DNA of 37,907 nt. Source: Planctomycetota bacterium. GTDB lineage: Bacteria > Planctomycetota > UBA1135. Every line of letters starts with the position of its first letter. Position 1 is the first letter of the stretch. Shown piece by piece: positions 1 through 9,784 of this stretch. The stretch spans positions 1 through 37,907 of the forward strand of contig JASMKM010000087.1 in NCBI GenBank assembly GCA_030749235.1, given 5' to 3'. Both the position numbers and the translations under genes were made by a program. The notes under the pieces were generated by a model. The model worked only from the letters and a program-made list of their open reading frames with translations. It ran no database searches and was not told the DNA's origin.

Positions 1-1
1 C

Positions 2-553
2 AGCGATGGTCTCCTTGACCTCTGCGTGGGGATCTTCTTCCTGGGCTGGGCCATCGCTGCCTACTTCGACGCCGCGGGAATAGGTGGCGCCGGTTTCGCC
101 ATCATGTTCCCGATCTACCTTTCGCTGCGCAAGACAATCACCGAACCGCGCGTCGGCGTGGTCAAGTTCGGCAAGCAGCGCATCCGCCGGCAGCGCTCCA
201 TGAAGGTGCTGGCCACCGGTTTCTTTGCCTTCACCGCTGTGCTTGGCCTGATCGTCTTGATGGTCTACGACCCCTACGGCGGCCCGCCATCGGAGGCCGC
301 ACGGCGCCTCGCCCCCCTACCGATGGGAGTGATCTTCGCGTTGATGTACGCGATCGGCGGTTTCCAATACGACATCAAGCGTGCCTTCGCCTATGCCATG
401 TGGACGGTGGTTTGCTTTGTCGTCACGGTCTTCGTCAACGAAGACCTGCCCTTCGATGACCTCGCACTTGCCCTCGGCCTTGCCAGCCTCGCCCCCTTGG
501 TGAACGGCCAAATCATGCTCGCGAAATTCGTGCGCCGCTATCCTCGTGCTTGA
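2..553 (+). CDS. Multi-pass membrane protein of unknown function, 5'-truncated
   Basis: The frame is open to the left edge of the window. The residues before the first possible start (a GTG at 26) read SDGLLDLCVG and look like coding sequence, so the true start probably lies outside. The visible 184 codons contain about five hydrophobic segments and a basic cytoplasmic stretch after ITEPRVGVVKFGKQR. A 'DGL..' N-terminus followed by an 'IT.PR.G.VKF' loop recalls a family of uncharacterised bacterial membrane proteins that I associate with small winged-helix regulators. That recollection is family knowledge, not a search result. Such a regulator follows here, overlapping by 8 bases, which suggests co-translation and a membrane-protein/regulator pair. 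I cannot name a substrate or reaction. Confidence 0.75.
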   Translation, partial: SDGLLDLCVGIFFLGWAIAAYFDAAGIGGAGFAIMFPIYLSLRKTITEPRVGVVKFGKQRIRRQRSMKVLATGFFAFTAVLGLIVLMVYDPYGGPPSEAARRLAPLPMGVIFALMYAIGGFQYDIKRAFAYAMWTVVCFVVTVFVNEDLPFDDLALALGLASLAPLVNGQIMLAKFVRRYPRA

Positions 554-839
554 TCCCCTCATCCATGCACCAGCTCGGTTAGCCATCATGACGCGCCTGT
601 TCGTCATCGAAAGCGCCGACGCGACCTGGCTACTTGCCGAGACCGGCCTCACTTGGGGCAACCTGTCCTCGCACATGACTAAGCTTGAGCAGGTCGGCTA
701 CGTCGAGGTGATCAAGGGTTTCGTCGACAACAAACCCAAGACCCTGTTGCGCCTTACCGACCGCGGCCGCCAAGCCTTCCTGGACTACCGACAGCAAATC
801 CAAGACATGCTGCACATGCCGCTCGAAGAGGAAGCCTAG
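546..839 (+). CDS. Small winged-helix transcriptional regulator (HTH_34 / MarR-like)
   Basis: This 97-residue protein starts at a GTG inside the end of the upstream membrane protein gene. It has the layout of a stand-alone winged-helix domain: IHAPARLAIMTRL, then a recognition helix around GLTWGNLSSHMTKLEQVGYV, then a wing (VDNKPKTLLRLTDRGRQAF) and a C-terminal helix likely used for dimerisation. The pattern 'h.pvRl.im..L...g.lt...LA..tgL..g.lS.Hl.kLe..GyV...k.f....p.T...LT..Gr.af' is that of HTH_34 regulators. No ligand domain is present. Co-translation with the membrane protein suggests it regulates that operon or reports on it, but the target is unknown. Its stop overlaps the stop of the convergent gene by three bases. 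Confidence 0.85.
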   Translation: MLDPLIHAPARLAIMTRLFVIESADATWLLAETGLTWGNLSSHMTKLEQVGYVEVIKGFVDNKPKTLLRLTDRGRQAFLDYRQQIQDMLHMPLEEEA

Positions 840-1114
840 TCATTGGCAGACTCGGCCTCTTCTTTTAGGCTCGGGTGCATGTACTCCTCGAGCTCCTTGG
901 CGCGTTGATTGCCCAGAAATTCGCGGGTTTTCTCAACTTGGTAATGGCCCATGTCGGTCACGCGGTCCATCGCCACCCCCATCGATAGCCATGCACCACC
1001 AGTGGCTAGCGCGATGTAGATGATTGAAAGAAAGATAATGCGGCTGACGGGCCACACCTTCACGCGTGGGTCGCGCACATGCTTGTCATCCGGACGGGTA
1101 GGGAAATCACTCAT
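836..1114 (-). CDS. Small single-pass membrane protein, unknown function
   Basis: The 92-residue protein has a charged cytoplasmic-type N-terminus (FPTRPDDKHVRDPRVKVWPVSR), one hydrophobic segment (IIFLSIIYIALATGGAWLSMGVAM, about residues 26-49), and an acidic, helical C-terminal part rich in Glu and Lys. I recognise no family. Its ATG overlaps the stop of the upstream yqeY by four bases (ATGA), so it is very likely translated by coupling as the last gene of a gyrA-yqeY-orf unit. It ends in a tail-to-tail overlap with the winged-helix regulator on the other strand. Confidence 0.7.
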   Translation of the reverse strand: MSDFPTRPDDKHVRDPRVKVWPVSRIIFLSIIYIALATGGAWLSMGVAMDRVTDMGHYQVEKTREFLGNQRAKELEEYMHPSLKEEAESAND

Positions 1115-1587
1115 CCGAGCAACCCTCGTACCATGGTCGAGATGGTCTTGCCGTCGGCGCGACCGGCGACCTTTGGTTGCACCGCCTTCATCACCTTGCC
1201 CATGTCGGCCATCGACGAGGCGCCAATCTCGGCGATTGCCTCCTTGACCATGGCTTCGAGCTCCTCGTTGGTGAGCGCCTTGGGCAGGAACTCCTCGAGA
1301 ATGGAGAGCTCCAGGTTCTCCTTGTCCGCGAGGTCCTGGCGGTCGCCAGCGATGTACTGCTCGGCCGACTCGCGCCGACGCTTGGCGGCACCTTGGATGA
1401 CCTTAATCATCTCGGCCTCATCGAGAAACTCGGCTGGCGAGGCGACGTCGTCGGTCAAGCCTTCCCGGCCCTTCTTCTCAATGCCGGCATTCTTGAAGTC
1501 GTTCATGATCGAACGCAGGGTCTGCGTGCGCAGCTTGTCTTTGGCGCGCATCGCATCCTTGATGCTATCACTCAGTTTCTGCAGCAT
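1111..1587 (-). CDS. yqeY: GatB/YqeY domain protein
   Basis: This is a stand-alone YqeY domain of 158 residues, the usual length. Family hallmarks visible are the N-terminal helix LQKLSDSIKDAMRAKDKLR, the segment RTQTLRSIMNDFKNA, RRESAEQY, ELSILEEFLPKALTNEEL, and the C-terminal DMGKVMKAVQPKVAGRADGKTIS-type region ending in VRGLL. The domain is homologous to the tRNA-contacting tail of the GatB amidotransferase subunit. The stand-alone proteins are thought to act around tRNA, but the exact role is unsettled. The gene begins two bases after the gyrA stop and overlaps the next small gene by four bases, so it lies inside a polycistronic minus-strand unit. Confidence 0.93.
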   Translation of the reverse strand: MLQKLSDSIKDAMRAKDKLRTQTLRSIMNDFKNAGIEKKGREGLTDDVASPAEFLDEAEMIKVIQGAAKRRRESAEQYIAGDRQDLADKENLELSILEEFLPKALTNEELEAMVKEAIAEIGASSMADMGKVMKAVQPKVAGRADGKTISTMVRGLLG

Positions 1588-1589
1588 GA

Positions 1590-4076
<2,487 letters not shown>

Positions 4077-4126
4077 GGGCAAGGGGCTACCAGATACTGG
4101 TTGCAGCGCCTATTGCACCATTTCCG

Positions 4127-4138
4127 CCCCTGCAGGGG
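4127..4138. repeat. Perfect 12-bp palindrome in the gyrA leader
   Basis: CCCCTGCAGGGG is an exact palindrome about 50 bases upstream of the gyrA ATG, in the only sizeable gap of the dsbD-dapF-gyrA-yqeY run. It could be an operator half-site pair or a small hairpin in the mRNA leader. There is no direct evidence of function, and palindromes of this size do occur by chance in GC-rich DNA. Confidence 0.3.
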
Positions 4139-4181
4139 AAGTTAAAATCCTCCTGAAAAGGCTCTGTAACTAACTTTAAAA

Positions 4182-4964
4182 TCAGGCTTTAGGAGCGTCT
4201 CTAAGAAGCCCCTGAAGGCTCTTGGATGGACCTACCTTTGCCGCCCCGCGCAGGTGGATTCGACCGCCTTCGACCTGCTCCACTTCGAGTCGACCGCCAC
4301 GCATCTGAAGGCCCAAAAGAGCGCCAGCACCGAGCCTCCAAGCCACGGCCGCCACCGCCAAGGCACCACTGCCACACGCCGCCGTTTCGCCCACACCGCG
4401 CTCGAAAACGCGCATGGACAACTCATCACTTTCACCCAACTCGGGTACCACTTCTACATTCACCCCACGCGGGAAGAGATCACGACGTGCAGCCACAGTT
4501 TCGGCGAAGTCGGCCAAGGGTTGATCGGTGGGCTTACTGCGGAAGACCGCGTGCGGATTCCAAAACTCAACCTGGAACCAAGTTGCCGCTGCATCGCCAT
4601 GACGATGCTCCGTAACCTCGATCTGTTCGGCATGCAGTGGAAGCGCCAATTCGAAACCCTCCTCACGGCGTTGCCAATCCACCACCTCACCAGCCATCAA
4701 CAAGCGACCACGCTGCAGCCCAGTGAAACAAGCAGCGACGCGTAAGCCGTTCAGGCAGGCACCGCCGTCACTGCCGTCACGATTGATGATCGTGACCGGC
4801 AAGGCGTCATCGACCTCTTCGCCGAGCACCAACAAGCCGTCGTAATGCACCCCGCAAAGGCGTTGGGCTAGATCCGGCCCCGCCTCCCCTTCGACCAGCA
4901 TCGCTTGCTGCTTGACCAACAGGAAGCGATTGCCACAGCCGTCGCCGGGAGTCAGTTCAAGCAT
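4182..4964 (-). CDS. dapF: Diaminopimelate epimerase (divergent)
   Basis: DapF interconverts LL- and meso-diaminopimelate for lysine and peptidoglycan synthesis, using a two-cysteine acid/base pair. Both halves of the duplicated fold are visible. Cys70 lies in NRDGSDGGACLNGLR and Cys197 in ERGVGETAACGSGA. The Asn of GNRF near the N-terminus, NPHAV and GVNVEVV are the other substrate-contact segments. At 260 residues it is slightly shorter than the usual ~275. It is divergent: the usual CGNGxRC around the first cysteine is CLNGLR with Val in place of the last Cys, GNDF is GNRF, and the C-terminal 'G.a..Vf.G' motif is degraded. The start lies two bases after the dsbD-like stop, so the two are translated together. 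A related epimerase or isomerase of the same fold with another substrate is possible. Confidence 0.87.
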   Translation of the reverse strand: MLELTPGDGCGNRFLLVKQQAMLVEGEAGPDLAQRLCGVHYDGLLVLGEEVDDALPVTIINRDGSDGGACLNGLRVAACFTGLQRGRLLMAGEVVDWQRREEGFELALPLHAEQIEVTEHRHGDAAATWFQVEFWNPHAVFRSKPTDQPLADFAETVAARRDLFPRGVNVEVVPELGESDELSMRVFERGVGETAACGSGALAVAAVAWRLGAGALLGLQMRGGRLEVEQVEGGRIHLRGAAKVGPSKSLQGLLRDAPKA

Positions 4965-4966
4965 GC

Positions 4967-7324
4967 TTAGTTTGGGCCGGAAGCACTGTTGGTCTGATAC
5001 ATGTCCAGACCAGCCTGCAGGAACTCTGCAAACTTGGATGCGTCGGGGTCGTAACCGGGGAAGGAGCCGAGCACCGAGTCGTCACGCGGATCGAGCAACA
5101 CGTAGAAGGGCTGTGATGCTTGCGAGAAACGCTCGACCTCCATCTTGGCGTACTTGGGCTCCTTATCCACCCACAGCTCGACGCGTGCGAATTGCTTCAG
5201 CAACGGCTTGACCTCGTCGGTCGGAAAGACGCCATTTTCCATGGCGCGGCAGTTCGGACAGGTCACGCCGGTGAAGTCGACGAACAGCGGCAAGCCTTCC
5301 TCACGTGCGTAGGCGAAGGATTCCTCATAGTCCTCGAACCAGGTCAAGCCGGCCGGGCCTATGTCGCCAGGCAGGCCATAGGTTGGCGGCGGCGCGAAGG
5401 CATAGATGACCTTCGGGTAGGTGTGCTCACGGTTGAAGGTGCCGGGGATCAGATAGATACCGCCCAGCAGAATCAGCAACGCGAAGACAAAGCGGGCCTT
5501 ACCGGGCTTGGGCTTCTCGTAATCAAGCGGCATCTTGAACAGGCCAAACATGTAGGCTGCCCACACGATCATGGTCAGTGCCGAGAAACCGAAGACAATC
5601 GGCCAAGTCAAGAACTCCAGGTCCCAGAACAAGTCCGCGTTGGAGAAGAACTTGACTGCGGCGATGATTTCGACGAACCCTGCGCAGACCTTGACGGTAT
5701 TCATCCAACCACCGGCGTTGGGCATCGACTGCAACTTGGACGGGAACAGGGCCAAGAAGAAGAACGGCAAAGCGAAGACCAGGCCGTAGACAAACATGCC
5801 GCCGAACAGGTAGACCGGTCCGAGTTTCAGGCCTGCGGCGAAGACCGCGCCCACGAAGGCTACTGTGCAAGTAAAGGCCGTGATGCTGAAGGCCACCGCC
5901 ATGACCGCCACCGGCAGGTAACCGGCCTTGGTCTGCCCGCCGGATTGGGCGTTGGCTGCAAACTTCTGCAGGAAACGCGGCGCTTGGATCTCGTAGTAAC
6001 CAAGCAGCGAGAAGGCCATGGCGAGGAACAGCAGGCCGATGGCGGTGTTCACGTAGGGGTTCGAGCCGATTTGGTTGGCTCCAGTCGGACCGAGAATCAA
6101 GGCCGCCCCACCACCAATCCCCGCGAAGGTGAAGATTATGCCTCCTGCATAGGCCGTGGCGTTGCCAATCGGCGTGCCCTTGCCGGCCTCAGAGCGCTTG
6201 GTGAAATAGGAGATCGTTACCGGAATCATCGGGAACACGCATGGTGTCAGCAAGGTGGCTGCGCCGGCCGTGATTGCCATCAGCATGAAGGCCCAGAAGC
6301 CTTCGGGAAGTTGCGTGCCGTGGGCCGAGTCGTCCTTATAGGTGCCCGCTTCACGTACACCACCTTCGGGGTCACCGGCGTCACCATCGCTGCCTTCGGA
6401 ATCCACACTACCGGCGGAGGTAGACGTTGCTTCTGATACGTTGACGGGCAAGCGCAACACTTCCGACGTTGGAGTTTCGCAAAAGGACTCGTCGCATAGC
6501 TGATAGTGAAACTCCACCACCAACTCGCTGGCACCCGGAGTTGCAGGTAAGCGCACCGGAATGGTGAACTTCGGTTTACCGCTGATGTTCATCAGGGTCG
6601 CGGAGTAGTCGCCGATTTCCTGCTTGACGATGTGCGGTTCCTGGTCAACGGTCAACTCACCGGCGACTTGCCACCCTTCACCACTAATGTCCACCGAAGT
6701 GGGCGTGCCTGCGTCGGGATCCTGATCAGGATGGTAGGCGTGCCAATCCTTCTTGATGTCGAGAGTGATTTCAAGCTCGGCAACCGAACCGGCACCAAGG
6801 CCGTCGGCGAGAATCCGCGCACTGACGATGCCTTCCTGTGCCTGCACCAACGTGGCGTCGGTGATCGTGATCGGCACCGCGATGGTCTTGCTCATCGGGG
6901 CAAGACAGTGGCTGTCATCGCACAGTTGATACTTCACGTGGACCGACATCTCGTTGGCGCCCAAGGCGGTGGGCACGCGCACCGGCATGGTGAAGGTGGG
7001 CTTGCCACTGATCCACAAATACTCCGCCTTGAAGGTGCCGACTTCCAGAGTGTGCGGCTGAGCCGGCTGCAGGCAAAGGAGCTCACCTGCGGCCTCGAAT
7101 CCCTCGCCCGTAATCTGGACGGAGATCGGAATCCCATTCTCGGGATCCTGGTCCGGGTGGTAAGCATGCCACCCATCAGAGATCTCCATGACCACCTGCA
7201 GCTCGACCACCGAGCCGGCGCCGACGGAATCGACGGCGAACCCAGCAGTGATTTCTGCAGAACCATCACTTCCAACACCAAATTGCGGCAAGAACAGAGC
7301 CGCGCAGAGAAGAAAAGCACTCAT
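4967..7324 (-). CDS. dsbD: DsbD-type thiol:disulfide interchange protein with two tandem N-terminal redox domains
   Basis: DsbD-like proteins carry electrons from cytoplasmic thioredoxin across the inner membrane to periplasmic partners. From the ATG at 7324 (785 residues), a hydrophobic signal-like N-terminus is followed by two similar DsbD-alpha-like domains, about residues 24-150 and 167-293. Each contains WHAYHPDQDP and ends in a cysteine pair (QLCDDSHC, QLCDESFC). After an acidic Gly/Ser/Asp-rich linker comes the CcdA-like membrane domain with its two cysteines (TPCVFPMIPVTIS and FTCTVAFVGAVF), then a C-terminal thioredoxin-like domain with active site CPNC near residue 689. E. coli DsbD has only one alpha domain, so the duplication is unusual. 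A TTG at 7351 is an alternative start. dapF follows two bases downstream. The 3' neighbours are unrelated in pathway, so the co-transcription is probably incidental. Confidence 0.92.
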   Translation of the reverse strand: MSAFLLCAALFLPQFGVGSDGSAEITAGFAVDSVGAGSVVELQVVMEISDGWHAYHPDQDPENGIPISVQITGEGFEAAGELLCLQPAQPHTLEVGTFKAEYLWISGKPTFTMPVRVPTALGANEMSVHVKYQLCDDSHCLAPMSKTIAVPITITDATLVQAQEGIVSARILADGLGAGSVAELEITLDIKKDWHAYHPDQDPDAGTPTSVDISGEGWQVAGELTVDQEPHIVKQEIGDYSATLMNISGKPKFTIPVRLPATPGASELVVEFHYQLCDESFCETPTSEVLRLPVNVSEATSTSAGSVDSEGSDGDAGDPEGGVREAGTYKDDSAHGTQLPEGFWAFMLMAITAGAATLLTPCVFPMIPVTISYFTKRSEAGKGTPIGNATAYAGGIIFTFAGIGGGAALILGPTGANQIGSNPYVNTAIGLLFLAMAFSLLGYYEIQAPRFLQKFAANAQSGGQTKAGYLPVAVMAVAFSITAFTCTVAFVGAVFAAGLKLGPVYLFGGMFVYGLVFALPFFFLALFPSKLQSMPNAGGWMNTVKVCAGFVEIIAAVKFFSNADLFWDLEFLTWPIVFGFSALTMIVWAAYMFGLFKMPLDYEKPKPGKARFVFALLILLGGIYLIPGTFNREHTYPKVIYAFAPPPTYGLPGDIGPAGLTWFEDYEESFAYAREEGLPLFVDFTGVTCPNCRAMENGVFPTDEVKPLLKQFARVELWVDKEPKYAKMEVERFSQASQPFYVLLDPRDDSVLGSFPGYDPDASKFAEFLQAGLDMYQTNSASGPN
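6446..7255 (-). repeat. Internal tandem duplication of the DsbD-alpha domain
   Basis: Two consecutive units of about 380 bases within the dsbD-like gene (roughly 6875-7255 and 6446-6826) encode closely similar domains. Shared segments in order are GAGSV.EL, WHAYHPDQDP, GEG(F/W)..AGEL, ISGKP.FT.PVR, G..E, and YQLCD(D/E)S.C. The DNA itself is still recognisably similar around the WHAYHPDQDP codons (near 6720-6748 and 7144-7172). This indicates a duplication that is not very ancient, or one under continued constraint. Confidence 0.85.
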
Positions 7325-7427
7325 GGCACTAGTTTCGGGTCTATCCGCCAAATTGGTAGGCGAAATTCAAAAATGCGCGTCATACAGACCCCCAGGTTTC
7401 TAGGAATAGATGACGCGCATGCGGTTT

Positions 7428-7504
7428 TGGTGGGCGATGAGGGACTCGAACCCCCGACCCTCTCGGTGTAAACGAGATGCTCTAGCCAACTGAGCTAATC
7501 GCCC
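7428..7504 (-). tRNA. tRNA-Val (anticodon UAC)
   Basis: Read on the minus strand, a complete cloverleaf runs from GGGCGAT at the 5' end to ATCGCCC plus discriminator A and an encoded CCA. The D arm is AGCTCAGTTGGCTAGAGC. The anticodon stem TCTCG/CGAGA encloses loop TTTACAC, giving anticodon TAC. The T arm contains GGTTCGAGTCC-type sequence. All stems pair. The length is 77 nt including CCA. It is divergent from thiI, which starts 62 bases away. Confidence 0.97.
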
Positions 7505-7566
7505 TAAGCCGGCAATTCTAGAATGGCCGCCGCGATGGGGAAAGCCCTCCGTCGTGATTTGTTGCC

Positions 7567-8760
7567 ATGAACCGTAAATCAACCCTGCTGGTCCGCTACG
7601 GCGAGATCGGTCTTAAAGGCGGGAACCGCCCTGCCTTCGAACGTGCCTTGTGTGCCAACCTCAAGGCTGCACTCGGCCCTCTTCCCGGATTGGTCACCTT
7701 GCGCCGGCGCGGTCGCATCCTGGTCGAGGCCGACGTCGAGCTAAAAGCGCATATCGCGCGTGCTGCCCAAGTCTTCGGCGTGACCAGCTTGTCGCCTGTC
7801 GACAAGTTGTACCTAGATGAGCAAGCCATTAAGAAGCGCGCCGTGGAATTGGTGCAAGAAAGCCTGCAACAAGATTTCGCCGGCCGCGAACAGGTCACCT
7901 TCCGGATTACGGTAAACCGCGGCAACAAGTCCTTCCCCAAGACCAGCCAGCAACTCACGCTCGAGCTTGCCGATTTAATCTTGCCATCTCATCCGGCGCT
8001 GCAGGTCCAAATGAAGGATGCTGAATTGACCTTAGAGGTGGACATCCGCGAGGAAGAGGCACTGGTCTTCGCACGACGTGTTCCTGGCCCCGCTGGACTG
8101 CCGGTCGGTTCGATGGGCCGCGGTCTCACCCTGCTGAGTGGTGGCATCGATTCGCCACTGGCGGCGTGGATGATGATGAAACGCGGCATGCGCATGGAGT
8201 TCGTGTCCTTCTACTCTTTCCCACATGTCGGCCCACAATCGCGCGAAAAGATCATCCGACTAGCCGAGAAGCTTGCCGAATGGCAACCGCGCACAATCCT
8301 GCACATGGTTCCTTTCGCCGCCTACCAGGAGGCGATCCGTGACAGTTGCCCCGAAGCCTATCGCACAGTGCTCTATCGCCGCGCCATGCAACGAATCGCA
8401 TCGATGGTGGCCGGCCGACGCAAATGCAAGGCCTTGATCACTGGCGAAAGCCTTGGCCAGGTAGCCAGCCAGACCATGCAGAACATGGCAGTGATTGAAG
8501 AGGCATCGCGCTTGCCGGTGCTGCGACCGTTGATCGGCATGGACAAGACCGAAGCCATCGCGATGGCCCGAAATATCGGTACTTACAAGCTTTCGACGCT
8601 TCCAGCGCCGGATTGTTGTACGGTATTCCAGCCTGAGAGCCCCATCATCTTCGGTCGTCTAGAAGACGCGCTGAAAGCAGAAGAGGCTCTCGACATCGAC
8701 ACCCTAACCATCCAAGCCGTCCAAGACGCAGAGAAGCTCGAACTCCCAGAAGAAGAATGA
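7567..8760 (+). CDS. thiI: tRNA 4-thiouridine synthetase ThiI (no rhodanese domain)
   Basis: ThiI adenylates U8 of tRNA and inserts sulfur to make 4-thiouridine; in many bacteria it also supplies sulfur for the thiamine thiazole. Domains in order are an N-terminal ferredoxin-like part starting LLVRYGEIGLKGGNR, a THUMP domain (about 60-170), and a PP-loop ATPase with SGGIDS at residues 191-196, followed by ALITGESLGQVASQT and the conserved cysteine region PDCCTVF (350-351). At 397 residues it ends before the rhodanese extension found in E. coli, so it is of the short, Bacillus-like type, in which sulfur comes directly from a cysteine desulfurase. The downstream lipoprotein gene begins inside its stop (ATGA overlap). 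Confidence 0.96.
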   Translation: MNRKSTLLVRYGEIGLKGGNRPAFERALCANLKAALGPLPGLVTLRRRGRILVEADVELKAHIARAAQVFGVTSLSPVDKLYLDEQAIKKRAVELVQESLQQDFAGREQVTFRITVNRGNKSFPKTSQQLTLELADLILPSHPALQVQMKDAELTLEVDIREEEALVFARRVPGPAGLPVGSMGRGLTLLSGGIDSPLAAWMMMKRGMRMEFVSFYSFPHVGPQSREKIIRLAEKLAEWQPRTILHMVPFAAYQEAIRDSCPEAYRTVLYRRAMQRIASMVAGRRKCKALITGESLGQVASQTMQNMAVIEEASRLPVLRPLIGMDKTEAIAMARNIGTYKLSTLPAPDCCTVFQPESPIIFGRLEDALKAEEALDIDTLTIQAVQDAEKLELPEEE

Positions 8761-9584
8761 GTCCCCGCACCCTGATCCCAATCCTCGCTTGCGTTCTGCT
8801 GGCACTCCCAGCCTGTAGCGGTAAATCCGGCACATCAAAGCCTAAGCTGGCTGCAACGGTGTCCAGTGGTGGCGCTGAAGTTGCGACCAAGGTAATCCCA
8901 CCACCAACCCTGCAACCACCTTCAGCAAATGAGGTCCTTTACGTGGCGCATGTGGAGGATTCCGCGACCGGCCGCCCAATCGGTGGTGCCTTCTGCTACT
9001 TGGTTCGCAACATTCCCGAGCCGCTTTACCTACGTAGCCCGAAACGTGCCGACGTGGTCTATTCGAACCGCACCCCTCTGCATGGCCAAAACTCGGTCAA
9101 GCTGAACAGCGAGACCGCAGACAAGAATGGCAAACTCATCATGGATGGCAAGATGAAGTGGTGGTTAGTCTCCGGCAAGGGCTTCACGCCGAAGCTGGTC
9201 GAGGCGGGTCTGGCAAACGCTGGTTCGACTTGGCCAGTCACCATCCGCACCTCCATCTCCCCGGTGGCCAGTTTCCGCGTCTTCGGTCCCAATGGCGACT
9301 TGGCCGATAACGCCATCTGCACCATGGCTCCCGACGCCAACCAGCCTGAGCTAACCGGCAAGATGGGTGCGCGCGGTAGCACCAGTGGCAACGTAGGAAT
9401 GACTGAGCGCGCCGATGATTCCGGTGACGTCTGGTTCAACCGCCCTGCAGGTCGCTACCGACTGTCCTTCTCAGCATCGAGTGGCAAGTATCGGTATTAC
9501 GACATCTTTGAGTGGGATGGCGTGAAGACTTCGAAGCCGATCCGGATTGATCTGCCTAAAACGTCGATGGCCAAACCCTGGTAG
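8757..9584 (+). CDS. Putative lipoprotein of unknown function
   Basis: The 275-residue protein starts with a lipoprotein signal: a basic residue, a hydrophobic core, then the lipobox LPAC (Cys at residue 20). A low-complexity linker rich in Ser, Pro and Thr follows. The mature part has a transthyretin or carboxypeptidase-regulatory-like look (VAHVEDSATGRPIGGAFCYLV ... TADKNGKLIMDG ... RPAGRYRLSFSASSGKY). This is compatible with one or two Ig-like beta-sandwiches on the outside of a membrane, but I cannot assign a family with certainty. The start overlaps the thiI stop by four bases; the functional link to thiI is unclear. A strong terminator lies 35 bases after its stop. Confidence 0.75.
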   Translation: MSPRTLIPILACVLLALPACSGKSGTSKPKLAATVSSGGAEVATKVIPPPTLQPPSANEVLYVAHVEDSATGRPIGGAFCYLVRNIPEPLYLRSPKRADVVYSNRTPLHGQNSVKLNSETADKNGKLIMDGKMKWWLVSGKGFTPKLVEAGLANAGSTWPVTIRTSISPVASFRVFGPNGDLADNAICTMAPDANQPELTGKMGARGSTSGNVGMTERADDSGDVWFNRPAGRYRLSFSASSGKYRYYDIFEWDGVKTSKPIRIDLPKTSMAKPW

Positions 9585-9618
9585 CCGTTTCCTAACCGAC
9601 GGCTCCGCCCCACCGGGC

Positions 9619-9663
9619 AAACAAAAAACAGGTGACTCTCTTTCGAGAGCCACCTGTTTGTTT
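9619..9663. terminator. Bidirectional intrinsic terminator
   Basis: A 15-base stem (9626-9640 with 9645-9659, one A-C mismatch) closes over a TTTC loop. On the plus strand the stem is followed by GTTT. On the minus strand it is followed by a run reading TTTTTTGTTT. It therefore can end both the thiI-lipoprotein transcript and the tRNA-Asp transcript that comes from the opposite side. Confidence 0.9.
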
Positions 9664-9666
9664 AGA

Positions 9667-9743
9667 TGGCGAGGATGACGAGACTCGAACTCGCAACCAC
9701 CAGATCGACAGTCTGGTACGCTAACCAATTGCGCCACATCCCC
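9667..9743 (-). tRNA. tRNA-Asp (anticodon GUC)
   Basis: On the minus strand the acceptor stem GGGGATG pairs with CATCCTC (one G-U), followed by discriminator G and an encoded CCA. The anticodon stem CCAGA/TCTGG holds loop CTGTCGA, giving anticodon GTC. The D arm (GGCGCAATTGGTTAGCG) and T arm (GCGAGTTCGAGTCTCGT) are regular. The length is 77 nt with CCA. Its 3' end abuts the shared terminator. Confidence 0.97.
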
Positions 9744-9784
9744 GCACTTTGGCCGGAAAGTATAAGGCTCTCCGACGAGAACGG

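Noticed and set aside
5120-6436. Long open frame (438 codons) on the plus strand
   Set aside because: It is antisense to the well-supported dsbD-like gene and its composition (Gln, His, Arg, Gly rich) is that of a shadow frame in GC-rich DNA.
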